Assembly (NCBI RefSeq): GCF_016887565.1 | Contig: NZ_CP069396.1 | Coordinates: forward strand, 8,600,001 to 8,664,000 | Source: Archangium violaceum | GTDB taxonomy: Bacteria; Myxococcota; Myxococcia; Myxococcales; Myxococcaceae | Length of the DNA: 64,000 nucleotides | Direction: 5' to 3' | Shown here: piece by piece, positions 9,039 to 16,913 of the stretch | Numbering within the stretch: the first letter of the stretch is position 1 | How the letters are laid out: each line of letters begins with the position of its first letter | Made by a program: the position numbers and the translations under genes | Notes under the pieces: generated by a model | What the model saw: the letters and a program-made list of their open reading frames with translations, nothing else | Told to the model about the DNA's origin: nothing | Databases searched by the model: none

Positions 9039-9491
9039 ATGATCCTCCGCGACGTCACAGATGAGGACCTTCCCATCTTCTTCGAACACCAGCGCGACCC
9101 AGAAGCGCTGCGCATGGCCGCATTTCCATCGCGGGAGCGCGACGCGTTCATGACCCACTGGCGCACAAAGGTTCTCCGCCCTGAAAACGTCACCCGCACC
9201 ATCGTCATGGGCCGCGTGGTCGTTGGGTACATCGGCAGTTGGGAACAGGATGCCAGGCGCCTGGTCGGTTATTGGATTGGTCGCGAGCATTGGGGCAAAG
9301 GCATCGCCACTCGAGCCCTCTCTGAGTTTCTCGTGCTCGAGCCCACCCGGCCGCTTCATGCGTGGGTCGCTCTCCACAACCTCGCGTCGATCCGCGTCCT
9401 CGAGAAGTGTGGCTTCCACACCATGATCAACGAGAACCCGCATCACCCGGGTGGAGTTGCCGAAGTCCTCATGAGGCTTGGTTCGACGTAG
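9039..9491 (+). CDS. GNAT family N-acetyltransferase, RimJ/RimL type (150 aa)
   Basis: A small acetyl-CoA-dependent N-acetyltransferase. Residues 1-12 (M-I-L-R-D-V-T-D-E-D) are the usual opening strand. Motif A is Y-W-I-G-R-E-H-W-G-K-G-I-A-T-R-A-L at about 78-93. N-L-A-S-I-R-V-L-E-K-C-G-F is the motif B signature that places it with RimJ/RimL-type transferases. The acceptor is unknown and may be a small metabolite, antibiotic or protein N-terminus. It is flanked by a 32-bp direct repeat and lies in a patchwork region, which points to transfer as a unit. Confidence 0.85.
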   Translation: MILRDVTDEDLPIFFEHQRDPEALRMAAFPSRERDAFMTHWRTKVLRPENVTRTIVMGRVVVGYIGSWEQDARRLVGYWIGREHWGKGIATRALSEFLVLEPTRPLHAWVALHNLASIRVLEKCGFHTMINENPHHPGGVAEVLMRLGST

Positions 9492-9518
9492 TGAGTGTGG
9501 CTCGCGCTACGACGACTT

Positions 9519-9550
9519 CCGGTTCAAATTCCGGCGCTTCGTCATGCCCG
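9519..9550 (+). repeat. 32-bp direct repeat, right copy
   Basis: Partner of the repeat at 8934-8965. It starts 28 bases after the GNAT stop codon and abuts the decayed Imm52 gene on the other strand. Confidence 0.6.
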
Positions 9551-10021
9551 CCAACATCCCGATGTGCTCTGGCGTCTTGGGCAGGACTTCGGCCTTGTGC
9601 TCGAGGCGCACACCGCTGTGAAGGACAGCACCCAGCCCATCGGAGCCAACAAGGTGCGGCAGACGAAGAGCCACCCTGATCGGGTTGCAGCGCGCGGGCG
9701 CCGTCGGGACGGAGTGCGCGCCACGGCCGTACTCGTGTCGCCCTGCACAAGCGTTACGACGGGGGCCCACCCCCACGCGGAGCCTTCGCGAGGCCAGGCG
9801 GGAAGCGGAGGTCCAGGGGCCTCGAGGGGCTCGCCACCGGCCTCGAGTCCCTTCACTGGCCGACGCGACTCCTCGGCCGACCGGCCCTCCTCGTACCACC
9901 GCGAGAATGACGGATGGCACTGCGCCAGCAGCCGGAAGAATGTCTCCGCCCTCGCCGCCCACTCCTCCCGGGACTCCGAGCGCCGGCGCCAATACGCCGT
10001 GGCCGAGTAGCTCTCTCTCAT
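9542..10021 (-). pseudogene. Imm52-family immunity protein, decayed
   Basis: The first ~45 residues (start M-R-E-S-Y-S-A-T-A-Y-W, then A-E-T-F-F-R-L-L-A-Q-C-H-P-S-F-S-R-W-Y-E) match the Imm52 protein at 26876-27589. Beyond residue ~50 the frame turns into Arg/Pro/Ser-rich sequence with no resemblance to Imm52, and the stop comes about 80 residues early. This indicates a frameshift or replacement of the 3' half, perhaps linked to the repeat at 9519. It sits 27 bases downstream of the DUF5953 gene as the last gene of a broken toxin cluster. Confidence 0.65.
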
Positions 10022-10048
10022 GGGCGCGTGCCTTCCATCGCAGCCACG

Positions 10049-10804
10049 TCACGTCTCTGCGCGCCCGCCGATCTCCGGGAATCGCTCGTAGGCCCATTTG
10101 AGCGCCTCCAGGTGGGCGGGGTTGTCCAGGTCGAGCGGCGCATCGGTGAGCCTCACCACCCACCCGCCCGACGCCGTCCGCCGGGCCCGTGTCAGCAGCT
10201 CCGCGTCGCGCGAGGCATCCGGAAAGCCGATGGCCTCCGCGCTGGCCGCGGACCAGTAGTTGATCCACCCAAGGTACCTGGGAACCTTGGGCGAGCGGAT
10301 GTTCCAGGGGAGTTTGAGCGCCGGCAGCCCGTGCGGTGGTCGTTCCGGCCCCCCCGTCTTCGGGCCCGTCTGCGCCGCGATGACCTGCCTCACGGGGCCG
10401 GGCGCCACGACTCCCCACCGGGCACGCACGCCCTCCGCGACGTGCTCCAGCATGTCCGCTGCCGCAGCGACAACCGCCTCATCCTGCGGCAGCTTCGCGT
10501 GGACGATCAGCAGCGGCTCGCCCCCTGGACTCGCCCTCGCGCTCTCTCGCCGCCCATCCATCGTCACTGGGTAGCTCTCGTCCCCATTGCACAGCAACCC
10601 AAACTCTCCGTCCGCTGCCGACTCAGCCAGCCACGCCCCGCGCTGCGCAAGCGCGATGGGCCGCCCCGCCTCCGAGAGCCGCCACGCCAACCGCAACCCG
10701 GGGAGTGCCCGCTCCATCCCTTCAACGGCCGCGAGCGGGCGCCCGTCGTCGCTGGTGAGAGCTGGCGCGAAGACATGCAGATGTAGGCGAGCCCGAGTAG
10801 TCAT
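10049..10804 (-). CDS. DUF5953 family protein, probable immunity factor (251 aa)
   Basis: Belongs to the DUF5953 group found in myxobacteria, usually beside polymorphic toxin genes. Conserved features are the opening H-V-F-A-P-A-L-T-S-D-D-G-R-P-L-A, M-E-R-A-L-P-G-L-R-L-A-W, the L-L-C-N-G-D-E-S-Y-P-V strand and a late W-I-N-Y-W-S-A segment. No signal peptide or membrane span is seen, so it is probably cytoplasmic. The ATG at 10804 overlaps the TGA of the toxin reading frame as ATGA, indicating translational coupling; a GTG three codons upstream is an alternative. Position suggests it neutralises the DUF6310-type toxin upstream, by analogy only. Confidence 0.75.
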   Translation of the reverse strand: MTTRARLHLHVFAPALTSDDGRPLAAVEGMERALPGLRLAWRLSEAGRPIALAQRGAWLAESAADGEFGLLCNGDESYPVTMDGRRESARASPGGEPLLIVHAKLPQDEAVVAAAADMLEHVAEGVRARWGVVAPGPVRQVIAAQTGPKTGGPERPPHGLPALKLPWNIRSPKVPRYLGWINYWSAASAEAIGFPDASRDAELLTRARRTASGGWVVRLTDAPLDLDNPAHLEALKWAYERFPEIGGRAET

Positions 10805-11843
10805 CGTTTGCACCCTGTGACGACGATATCAAAGCTGTCGTCCTCCTCCAGCAGCGCGGCCTTTTGGGCCTCGCTGATCACCCCGACCTTGAAGGCATAC
10901 CCACATGCCAGCGCGATGTCCCTGTATTCAGTGAACTCCTTAATCTCCTTACTCCGACCTGAAGCGCGTCGAAGTCCCTGCCATCTACCCGTGCATCCAT
11001 CCCGGGCCAGCGGTTGGGCGGATACCAGTCGGCGCACTTGTTGTGCGCCTTGTCACCGCCTGAGTGCGGCACCGGAATGGCCTCGCACTTGCGGTCGCGC
11101 TCCCTGTCGGTGGGTTTGGGTGGCAGCGGGGGCGGCCAGTCCTCTCCCGATGGCTCCGGCTTCGGCCGCCGCTCTTTCTTGGGCTCCTGTGGGACGAGCT
11201 TCGTCTCTGCCACCGGCCGCGCTTCCGGCACAGGCCGCGTCTCCGGCACCGGCAGCGTAGGCGGGGGCCGCACCTGGGGGCGGCCCCTCTTCTCGTACGC
11301 CTCCAGGGCCTCGTGAATCGCGAATCCCACCACGACGACCCCGGTGACGATGATGGCTCCCACCACTATCTCCGGGGCCGACAGGACGCACAGCCCGACT
11401 CCCATGGCAGCGGCGCCGGCGGACGCCACCGCGCATTGCCCTGTGGTGTCCCGGAACCGCACCCGCTTGTGATCGAGCAATGGGTAGCACCGCTCCGCCA
11501 GCACCGGCCAGGGCTGGGAGGCCTCCTGGACAACGCACCGCCCCCCGTCCGTCCAGGGCAGCTTCGCCGCTCGCCGGAGGTTGGCGACCGCCAGATCCTC
11601 GCCTAAAGCATCGGACCAGTCCGCAGCCGCCATCTGATGCCCGCTACTCCGCCGCCAGCTCCGTGACGTGCCCGTGAGCGTGCCTCCCATCGGGTAGCTC
11701 GTCGCGCACGCCGTCTGCAGCCCGAGGAGCACCAGCGCCACTAAACGTGACGCCCACCACGGTTTGACCCGCGGACTCCGCCGGACCTCGAGCTGCGTAC
11801 CGCCGCCCTCCCCCGCCCCAGGACTTGGGTACTCATTCGCCAT
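10801..11843 (-). pseudogene. DUF6310-type polymorphic toxin lipoprotein, frameshifted
   Basis: The N-terminus has a 30-residue polar leader, a hydrophobic segment and a lipobox with C46 (L-G-L-Q-T-A-C), so the product would be a lipoprotein. The middle contains a hydrophobic hairpin (~120-160) and a Pro/Lys linker. The C-terminal domain begins C-E-A-I-P-V-P-H-S-G-G-D...H-N-K-C-A-D, as in DUF6310 toxin-like domains. After F-D-A-L-Q the frame is lost: the original frame stops at 10878, while the family-like continuation E-Y-R-D-I-A-L-A-C-G-Y-A-F lies in the next frame and stops at 10801. Compared with the family I recall, roughly 20-25 residues are also missing there, so the toxin is probably inactive. 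The start at 11843 is fixed by homology with the toxin at 29368. Confidence 0.7.
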
Positions 11844-12254
11844 GGCGCTGGCCTTCCCCCAGGTGAAACAATCCTGGAGGATAGGATGCGTGACGCCCAA
11901 CCAGACAGGGGGGAGGAGACGCTCACGCGAGGCCGGGAAATGACTCGCCCCCCTTGACGGCACCCGCTCCCCTCGCTCCCGGTACACGGGACGATGCAAC
12001 CCCTTGGGGCACACCCCTGCCCTGGCCTCCCTCGCATGAGGAGAGAAGCAGGGAGTTGGGGCGTGTTGACAGCGGCTGCGCCAGGGTAAGCACCACGCCC
12101 GCCAGACAGAGACGGTGTCAAAGGATTCGAAGCAAGGGGCTTGAGCGAGAACGATGCTCGGGCGTGGACGGGTAACCGACCGCTCTTCAAGTCTTTCCGA
12201 GGACTTGAAACTGGTCCACAGGATGCATCCGGCCTGATGACTCGTGCGTAGGGG
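11844..12254. other. Intergenic region upstream of toxin cluster and RAYT fragment
   Basis: This 411-base divergent region holds a GGGGGAAGG ribosome binding site for the toxin gene, resembling the one at 29369-29390. It also holds a GAGACGGTGTCAAAGGATTC segment at 12109-12128 that resembles one end of the dispersed repeat. No additional gene is supported. Confidence 0.5.
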
Positions 12255-12539
12255 ATGGGGATGGGCTGGCCGCTGAGGATGTTCCAGGAGGAGGGCTTCT
12301 ATTTCGTCACGTCCAGGTGCTTTCAGGGGCGGCTGCTACTGCATCCCAGCACGGAGGTGAACGAGGTGGTCGGTGGCGTGCTGGCGCGAGCCGTCCAGCA
12401 AAGCGCCGGCAATGTGCGGCTGCACACATTCACCTTCGCCTCCAACCACTTCCACCTGCTGGTATGGGCCCGGGGGGCAACGCTCGCCGGCTTCATGCAA
12501 TACCTGCGCGCCAACCTCTCCAGGAAGGTGGGGCGCTGA
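12255..12539 (+). pseudogene. REP-associated tyrosine transposase (RAYT / Y1_Tnp), truncated
   Basis: The 94 residues match the N-terminal half of RAYT-type IS200-like transposases. The opening G-F-Y-F-V-T-S-R-C-F-Q-G-R and the HUH metal motif S-N-H-F-H-L-L-V are clear, followed by Y-L-R-A-N-L-S-R-K-V-G-R. The part that should carry the catalytic tyrosine helix is missing. The frame stops 47 bases before the end of the cystathionine-synthase-like gene, which suggests truncation when that block was inserted. It cannot act by itself but may once have mobilised the ~50 bp repeats in this window. Confidence 0.8.
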
Positions 12540-12586
12540 ACAGGTAGAGGTACGCCGGCTTGCTCGAGCGCGTCGGCCCGGGCGAC

Positions 12587-13732
12587 CTACTCGTCTCGCA
12601 GGGCCGCTGCGAGGTCTTCCCAGAGCTCTTCGACATTCTCGATTCCGACGCTCAACCTGAGGAGTGATGGGGGCAGATGCTCCTGGCCGGGGATGCCTGC
12701 ACGGCGTTCAATCGTCGACTCCACAGCCCCCAAGCTCGTGGCGTGATGAATGAGCCTGACCCGCGAACACACCTTGTCGGCCGCCGCAGCCTCGCCACGA
12801 ACATCGAACGAGATGATGGTGCCGAAACCTTTCAACTGTTCGCGCGCAACCGAGTGCGTCGGGTGGCTGCTAAGTCCCGGGTACCGGACAAACGCGACAC
12901 GAGGGTGCGCATGCAGGCGCTCAGCAAGGATCATCGCGTTGGCCTGGGCGCGTTCGAGCCTGAGCGCCATCGTGCGCGCACCACGCACCGCGAGGAATGA
13001 CTCGAGTGCGCCGGGCGTAGCTCCGTTCAGCTCACGTGAGCGCCGCAAGGCTGCGCGGAGATCGTCACGTCTCACGGTGACCACCCCAGCGAGCAGGTCC
13101 GAGTGCCCACCGATGAACTTGGTTGCCGACTGGAAGGAGACGTCAGCGCCCAGCTCGAGCGGCCGCTGATTCAGGGAGGTCGCGAACGTATTGTCGATCG
13201 CCAAGAGGGCAGATGGCTTTCGGGCGGCCGAACAGATGGTGCGCACGTCGGCCACCGTCAGCAACGGGTTCGACGGAGATTCCAGCCAGATGAGATCTGC
13301 GTCCGCGCAAGCCCGCACCCACCCGGCTGTATCGTCAACGGCCAATCTGCGGAGACTCCAGAGGCCCTTCTGCTTCCCAAGTTCGGCGAGCCCGACCACG
13401 CCCTGGTAACAATCGTCTGGGATCACGACCTGCGCCCCGACGCGCAGTTGATCGAAGACTGCGGCGACACCAGCCATGCCTGAGGAGAATGCGACGGTGT
13501 GGCCTCCCTCCAGGAGTCCGACGATCTCCTCCAGCGCTTCCCACGTTGGCGTGCCGTCGTCTCGCGAGTAGGCACGCTCGGTGCCGAGGATGAAGTTCGA
13601 GGCGGGAACGGGCGGCTGGTTCAGCGGCGCCCCCGGGCGTCGGTCGCGTCCTGCCGCGACGAGCAATGACTCAGCGGACGAGATCTTCGCGAGAGGTAGG
13701 TCCGTGCTTATGCCCGCATCTTTGTTCTTCAT
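12587..13732 (-). CDS. Cys/Met metabolism PLP-dependent enzyme, cystathionine gamma-synthase-like (381 aa)
   Basis: A fold-type I transsulfuration enzyme that makes or cleaves cystathionine-like thioethers, or acts as a gamma-lyase. Cofactor contacts are visible: S-S-G-M-A-G-V for the phosphate, D180 in A-I-D-N-T-F-A-T-S for the pyridine nitrogen, and K205 in S-A-T-K-F-I-G-G-H-S-D as Schiff base. Length fits the family. The start at 13732 has AGAAGG six bases upstream; an in-frame codon ten residues earlier is less likely. It follows the Gdx/SugE gene by 99 bases on the same strand and the pair has lower GC than its surroundings, so joint acquisition is likely. Which transsulfuration reaction it runs cannot be told. 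Confidence 0.85.
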   Translation of the reverse strand: MKNKDAGISTDLPLAKISSAESLLVAAGRDRRPGAPLNQPPVPASNFILGTERAYSRDDGTPTWEALEEIVGLLEGGHTVAFSSGMAGVAAVFDQLRVGAQVVIPDDCYQGVVGLAELGKQKGLWSLRRLAVDDTAGWVRACADADLIWLESPSNPLLTVADVRTICSAARKPSALLAIDNTFATSLNQRPLELGADVSFQSATKFIGGHSDLLAGVVTVRRDDLRAALRRSRELNGATPGALESFLAVRGARTMALRLERAQANAMILAERLHAHPRVAFVRYPGLSSHPTHSVAREQLKGFGTIISFDVRGEAAAADKVCSRVRLIHHATSLGAVESTIERRAGIPGQEHLPPSLLRLSVGIENVEELWEDLAAALRDE

Positions 13733-13831
13733 GCTGCCTTCTTTCCTTATGGCCCGTGCCACTTACCAGAGACAATGACGACGACCTTCTCGGGAGTGAG
13801 GAGGTAGGTCTTCGAGAAATTCACGCAGCCG

Positions 13832-14152
13832 CTACGTGGTCGATGTCAGTTTCAAGCCAACGATCGACACCACGAGGAGCGCGACGAAGACGACGCGCAG
13901 CGGAGACATCGCCTCATCGAAGAGGACGACACCGCCGATGGCAGCACCGACCACGCCGATGCCGACCCAGACCGCGTACGCGGTTCCGATCGGAAGCGTG
14001 CGTGCGGCTCGTGCGAGCAAGACCATGCTCGCGACGATGGCCGTCCCGGTGATGATGCTCGGAACCGGACGCGTGAAGCCCTGCGTGTACTTGAGCCCGA
14101 GCGACCAGACGACTTCGAGAACACCAGCGAGCATCAGGACGAACCAAGCCAT
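13832..14152 (-). CDS. sugE: SMR-family transporter, Gdx/SugE type (106 aa)
   Basis: A four-helix small multidrug resistance protein that exchanges protons for guanidinium or quaternary cations across the inner membrane. The proton/substrate residue is E13 in L-E-V-V-W. Gdx signatures follow: G-L-K-Y-T-Q-G-F-T-R-P, P-S-I-I-T-G, L-P-I-G-T-A-Y-A-V-W-x-G-I-G-V-V-G-A-A. These match SugE/Gdx guanidinium exporters better than EmrE. Length is typical when started at 14152, after GGGAGG; a longer in-frame start to 14254 would add non-hydrophobic residues not found in the family. No convincing guanidine riboswitch was found upstream. Confidence 0.88.
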   Translation of the reverse strand: MAWFVLMLAGVLEVVWSLGLKYTQGFTRPVPSIITGTAIVASMVLLARAARTLPIGTAYAVWVGIGVVGAAIGGVVLFDEAMSPLRVVFVALLVVSIVGLKLTSTT

Positions 14153-14700
14153 GGAACACCTCCCACGGCCCGTCGTTCCTTCCTGGTACGGGTCGCCCTC
14201 GTCAGGGCTCGAATGAGCAACAACGACCGTACCCATCGAAGCCCGCCGAGTCAACTCAGGTTGGGACCTCGTTCGTGAAGAGCACGGCCGCGTCTTCCGC
14301 GCCGAGATGGGTGAGGTAATATTTGAGCAGCTCCGCGTTCGCTGGAGTCATTTCCCTGGGCCTTGGCGGCCCTCAGCCGATTGAGCGTCGAGCGATCGAG
14401 CTTGTACCACCGAGGGGTGCCAGGACCGCCGCCCTCGACACATCGCAGCCAGCCCTTCTCGACCCAGGAGCCAGACCGAACGAACGCCGCAAGGCAGTGG
14501 CCGCTCCCATGCGCTGCCGTGCGTGGCGAATGCCATCCGCCGCGCCGGCTCCTGGGCTGCGACGTTGCACGGACCTACGCTTGCAATGCTCCCCGCATGC
14601 CCGATACGACGCGGACGCGGGCGGCCCGCGTCGTTTGCACGGCCCGCCACGTCGCCGCATCTGTCAGATTGTGCCCCGATTTTTCAAGGAAGGCCTGATT
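14153..14700. other. Accessory region of uncertain coding content
   Basis: This 548-base gap lies between the Gdx gene and a signal-peptide gene. On the minus strand, 14256-14351 encodes a 31-residue peptide (start M-T-P-A-N-A-E-L-L-K-Y-Y-L-T-H-L-G) that reads like a fragment of a real protein but has no intact partner. Frames open across 14323-14700 look random. The Gdx promoter should lie at 14153-14260. Confidence 0.45.
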
Positions 14701-15165
14701 GTGAGACTGAGCACAGTGTTCGTTACCTTATCCACCGCCCTGTTGGTCGCCGCAGGTGCTCATGCAGAGCCAGTCGCGGTGCCGGCGGGCGCCGCCCCGC
14801 TTTTGACCCAGGTCCAGTTCGCCGGCCAGGCACTGCAACTGGGCGAACGCGATGGTCGCTGCGTGCTGCTGCGTGGCGAGACGTTGGTGATGCCGCTGGC
14901 GATCTCGGCGCCATGTGGGTTCAGTCCCGACCGCCGCGGCAAAGTGCGCATCGAGCCCTTCAATCGCGGCAGTAGCATCGTGTTGGTGGAGCACGTGCGG
15001 CCGGATCCGCGGATGGCCAGCGTGGATCGGCCTTCTTGCATCAGAGAGTCACAGGCGGTGCGCGAGATCCGCGGCGTGCTGGAAGCCGGTACCGTCATTC
15101 CTTCCAGCAGCTGTGGCCACGGACCGACGGATCAGAAGTTGTTCGTCGCCGGCTTCGACTGGTGA
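14701..15165 (+). CDS. Secreted protein of unknown function with four Cys (154 aa)
   Basis: Not recognised. A GTG start at 14701 follows AAGGAAGG with 7-base spacing and opens a clean signal peptide (V-R-L-S-T-V-F-V-T-L-S-T-A-L-L-V-A-A-G-A-H-A). The mature part of ~130 residues contains four Cys, probably two disulfides, and no known motif. Codon use and the ending F-D-W differ from the myxobacterial surroundings, so it may have come from another proteobacterium. An upstream extension of the same frame to 14323 lacks coding character and was not used. It lies between the Gdx block and the Imm26 gene. Confidence 0.6.
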   Translation: MRLSTVFVTLSTALLVAAGAHAEPVAVPAGAAPLLTQVQFAGQALQLGERDGRCVLLRGETLVMPLAISAPCGFSPDRRGKVRIEPFNRGSSIVLVEHVRPDPRMASVDRPSCIRESQAVREIRGVLEAGTVIPSSSCGHGPTDQKLFVAGFDW

Positions 15166-15255
15166 GTGGCCGCCGCGCAGCGTGCGCCGGTTCCAGCAAG
15201 GTGTAGTCGTTGGAAACAAAGGCGTCCGAGGGCCCGGCCCACGACGTCTCCAGGT

Positions 15256-15285
15256 TTCTCGGCCGGTTTTCCTCTCTTCTCTTAG
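15256..15285 (+). repeat. Partial repeat related to sequence before R3
   Basis: The block ending CCTCTCTTCTCTT is nearly the same as 18321-18350, which directly precedes repeat R3. The R-core itself is absent here, so this looks like the left part of a longer composite element. Confidence 0.5.
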
Positions 15286-15309
15286 CCGCGTCCGCTCCTG
15301 TGAGCGTGC

Positions 15310-15765
15310 CTATTTCAGGCGCACCATCAAGCGCTCCACCGTGGCGTTGGGCCGCCCCATGAAGGTGTCGAGCAGGCGTTCCTCAACCCCCACCTCTTCC
15401 CATACGACCAAGCGCTCAAGCCCGACACACTCTTGGGGTTCCGCACTTCTCTCATTGCCGACGGTGTCGAAGATCGTGCAGTCGCGAAAGTTCGCACGAT
15501 CCTGCATGAACTGGACGATCGGTTGGGAGAACTGCTCCTCGAGTTCCCTCCACCCGATGAGTTCCCACGCCCTCTCCTCCATATGGCGGACAGCAATCTT
15601 GAAGAGGATGGGCTTGGAAGCGATCCGCTCCAGGTCGGAGTCCGGAGTGTTCGTCCTGTAATCGTAATAGGCATCATGCGGCAACTTGAGCACTCTGCCG
15701 TAGGCGAATGAGCCGTCAGCAAGAGGGACTCTCAAGAACGACCCGGGTTTGTAGATCCGCGGCAT
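15310..15765 (-). CDS. Imm26-family immunity protein (151 aa)
   Basis: Probably neutralises the toxin encoded directly upstream. The opening P-R-I-Y-K-P-G-S-F-L-R-V-P-L-A-D-G-S-F-A-Y-G-R-V-L is the Imm26 signature (Y-x-x-G-D-x-F-x-I-P-L-x-D-G-x-x-G-Y-G). The rest is an alpha/beta domain with conserved Trp (A-W-E-L-I-G-W). No signal peptide or membrane span, so it should act in the cytoplasm, as expected for protection against a nuclease. Its ATG starts two bases after the TAG of the toxin gene, so the pair is translationally coupled and the start at 15765 is preferred over one 12 codons upstream. Confidence 0.82.
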   Translation of the reverse strand: MPRIYKPGSFLRVPLADGSFAYGRVLKLPHDAYYDYRTNTPDSDLERIASKPILFKIAVRHMEERAWELIGWRELEEQFSQPIVQFMQDRANFRDCTIFDTVGNERSAEPQECVGLERLVVWEEVGVEERLLDTFMGRPNATVERLMVRLK

Positions 15766-15767
15766 CC

Positions 15768-16793
15768 CTAATATCCCGTGTAAGGGTGAAGTTGGCCCCA
15801 CAACGCCGAGGCGGCGTCGTGGAACCTTCTGCCTCGTGGATTGTCTTTCGCCACGCCGCGCACGGCATTCTCGGTGCGATAAGGCGCTCCGGTGTCAGCG
15901 CGGGCCCCTCCCAGGGAATCCATCAACTGCTGCTCTCTGCCGCGAATCCGCCAATACACAACGTCGTCATATCTCCGGTCATAGTCAACGGCAGTCCCGA
16001 CATCGAACTTATCGACTTCCGCCTCGGTGAACACAGTGCCCTTGGGTTCGGTATTCTCGTCCAAGTGGTGATTCCTATCTCGAAGGAGCACCGCCAACGC
16101 GGCCTGAAGTCGAAGGGGCACAGCGAGCTCAACGATCATGCTCGTCCGCCCCACGTAGTAGCGGTGGGTCATCTTGTTGAGCTTCGTGTAGGTGACATAG
16201 ATGCGCCCCAGCCTTTTCCCAACTTTCTCGTCGGGCTTCAGCCCGGCTGCTGCGCCAGGTGGAGGCGCCACGTCCGGGTATTGACCTTGAACCCACCCCT
16301 TCACGTCTCCGAAGTGTGTGCCGTAGTACTCGTCCGCGATCTCGATGGGGGTCTTCTCCCCATCCAGGGCCGCACGAGCCGTCAAGCAGACCAGCAACCC
16401 ACTGCCCACGGCCGCGACGAACGCTCCCCCCACCACCACCGCCTCCCCTGCGGCACTGCCAGCCCCTACCTCCGCGCCCGCGCCTCCTTCAAGCACCAAC
16501 CTGAGCACGCCCCGGGGAATGCCGTTCCCCAGCCCCTCACCCGACAGCCCTTTCAGGGCAGGGGCCGGACTTGGGGCAGGGGGAGCCACGGGCGAAGCCC
16601 CCGCCGCCGCGACAAGCACCACGTGCACACCCGCGCGAGCTGAGGATACCTCCTCCTTCCAGGCTCCGGCCGCCTCGTCACGGGACGGGACATAGGCACA
16701 GCGCCTCTGCGCATCCGGGGCATGACGGACGCTTGGAGCAGCGCCGCCACACCCCATCAGGGCCACGCAGAGCAGCACCAGTGAACAACGCAT
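15768..16793 (-). CDS. Lipoprotein polymorphic toxin with GIY-YIG-like nuclease domain (341 aa)
   Basis: A probable DNA-damaging effector carried as a lipoprotein. The N-terminus is a short signal peptide with lipobox L-M-G-C at C14. A low-complexity Ala/Pro/Gly stretch and a hydrophobic segment follow (~70-150). The C-terminal ~170 residues contain G-R-I-Y-V-T-Y followed by R-Y-Y-V-G-R-T-S, the layout of a GIY-YIG (URI) nuclease core. A later R-G-R-E-Q-Q-L-M-D...E-N-A-V-R-G...N-P segment is seen in toxin-type members. The Imm26 gene directly downstream supports the toxin call. The domain assignment rests on motif spacing only. Unlike the other two toxin lipoproteins here, it lacks the conserved N-terminal leader. 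Confidence 0.72.
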   Translation of the reverse strand: MRCSLVLLCVALMGCGGAAPSVRHAPDAQRRCAYVPSRDEAAGAWKEEVSSARAGVHVVLVAAAGASPVAPPAPSPAPALKGLSGEGLGNGIPRGVLRLVLEGGAGAEVGAGSAAGEAVVVGGAFVAAVGSGLLVCLTARAALDGEKTPIEIADEYYGTHFGDVKGWVQGQYPDVAPPPGAAAGLKPDEKVGKRLGRIYVTYTKLNKMTHRYYVGRTSMIVELAVPLRLQAALAVLLRDRNHHLDENTEPKGTVFTEAEVDKFDVGTAVDYDRRYDDVVYWRIRGREQQLMDSLGGARADTGAPYRTENAVRGVAKDNPRGRRFHDAASALWGQLHPYTGY

Positions 16794-16913
16794 CACGTAG
16801 CACCTCGGGATGTGAGCTCCTTCCTTGAAGCGTTCAAATCTACGGAATCCTGTGAGTGACGCATAGGGCGGCCAGGGGAGGGAGCGGCGATGACTGCGTG
16901 CGTGCACCGGACC

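Noticed and set aside
8913-9446. A 177-codon minus-strand frame covering the GNAT gene.
   Set aside because: It is opposite a gene with clear GNAT motifs. Its end resembles another frame near 9510 only because both cross the 32-bp repeat.
9519-9550. A T-arm-like GGTTCAAATTCC that might mark a tRNA.
   Set aside because: The flanking bases do not form the T stem and no acceptor, D or anticodon arms can be drawn. It is part of the 32-bp direct repeat.
14153-14260. Possible guanidine-II (mini-ykkC) riboswitch upstream of the Gdx/SugE gene, with two ACGA elements on the minus strand.
   Set aside because: Only the first ACGA lies in a short hairpin and its closing pairs do not fit the motif. The second is not in a loop; the local CCCGU/ACGGG pairing runs through it. 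No class I ykkC landmarks are present.
14323-14700. In-frame N-terminal extension of the secreted protein at 14701.
   Set aside because: It would bury a clean signal peptide that has its own GTG and AAGGAAGG; the extension has no coding character.
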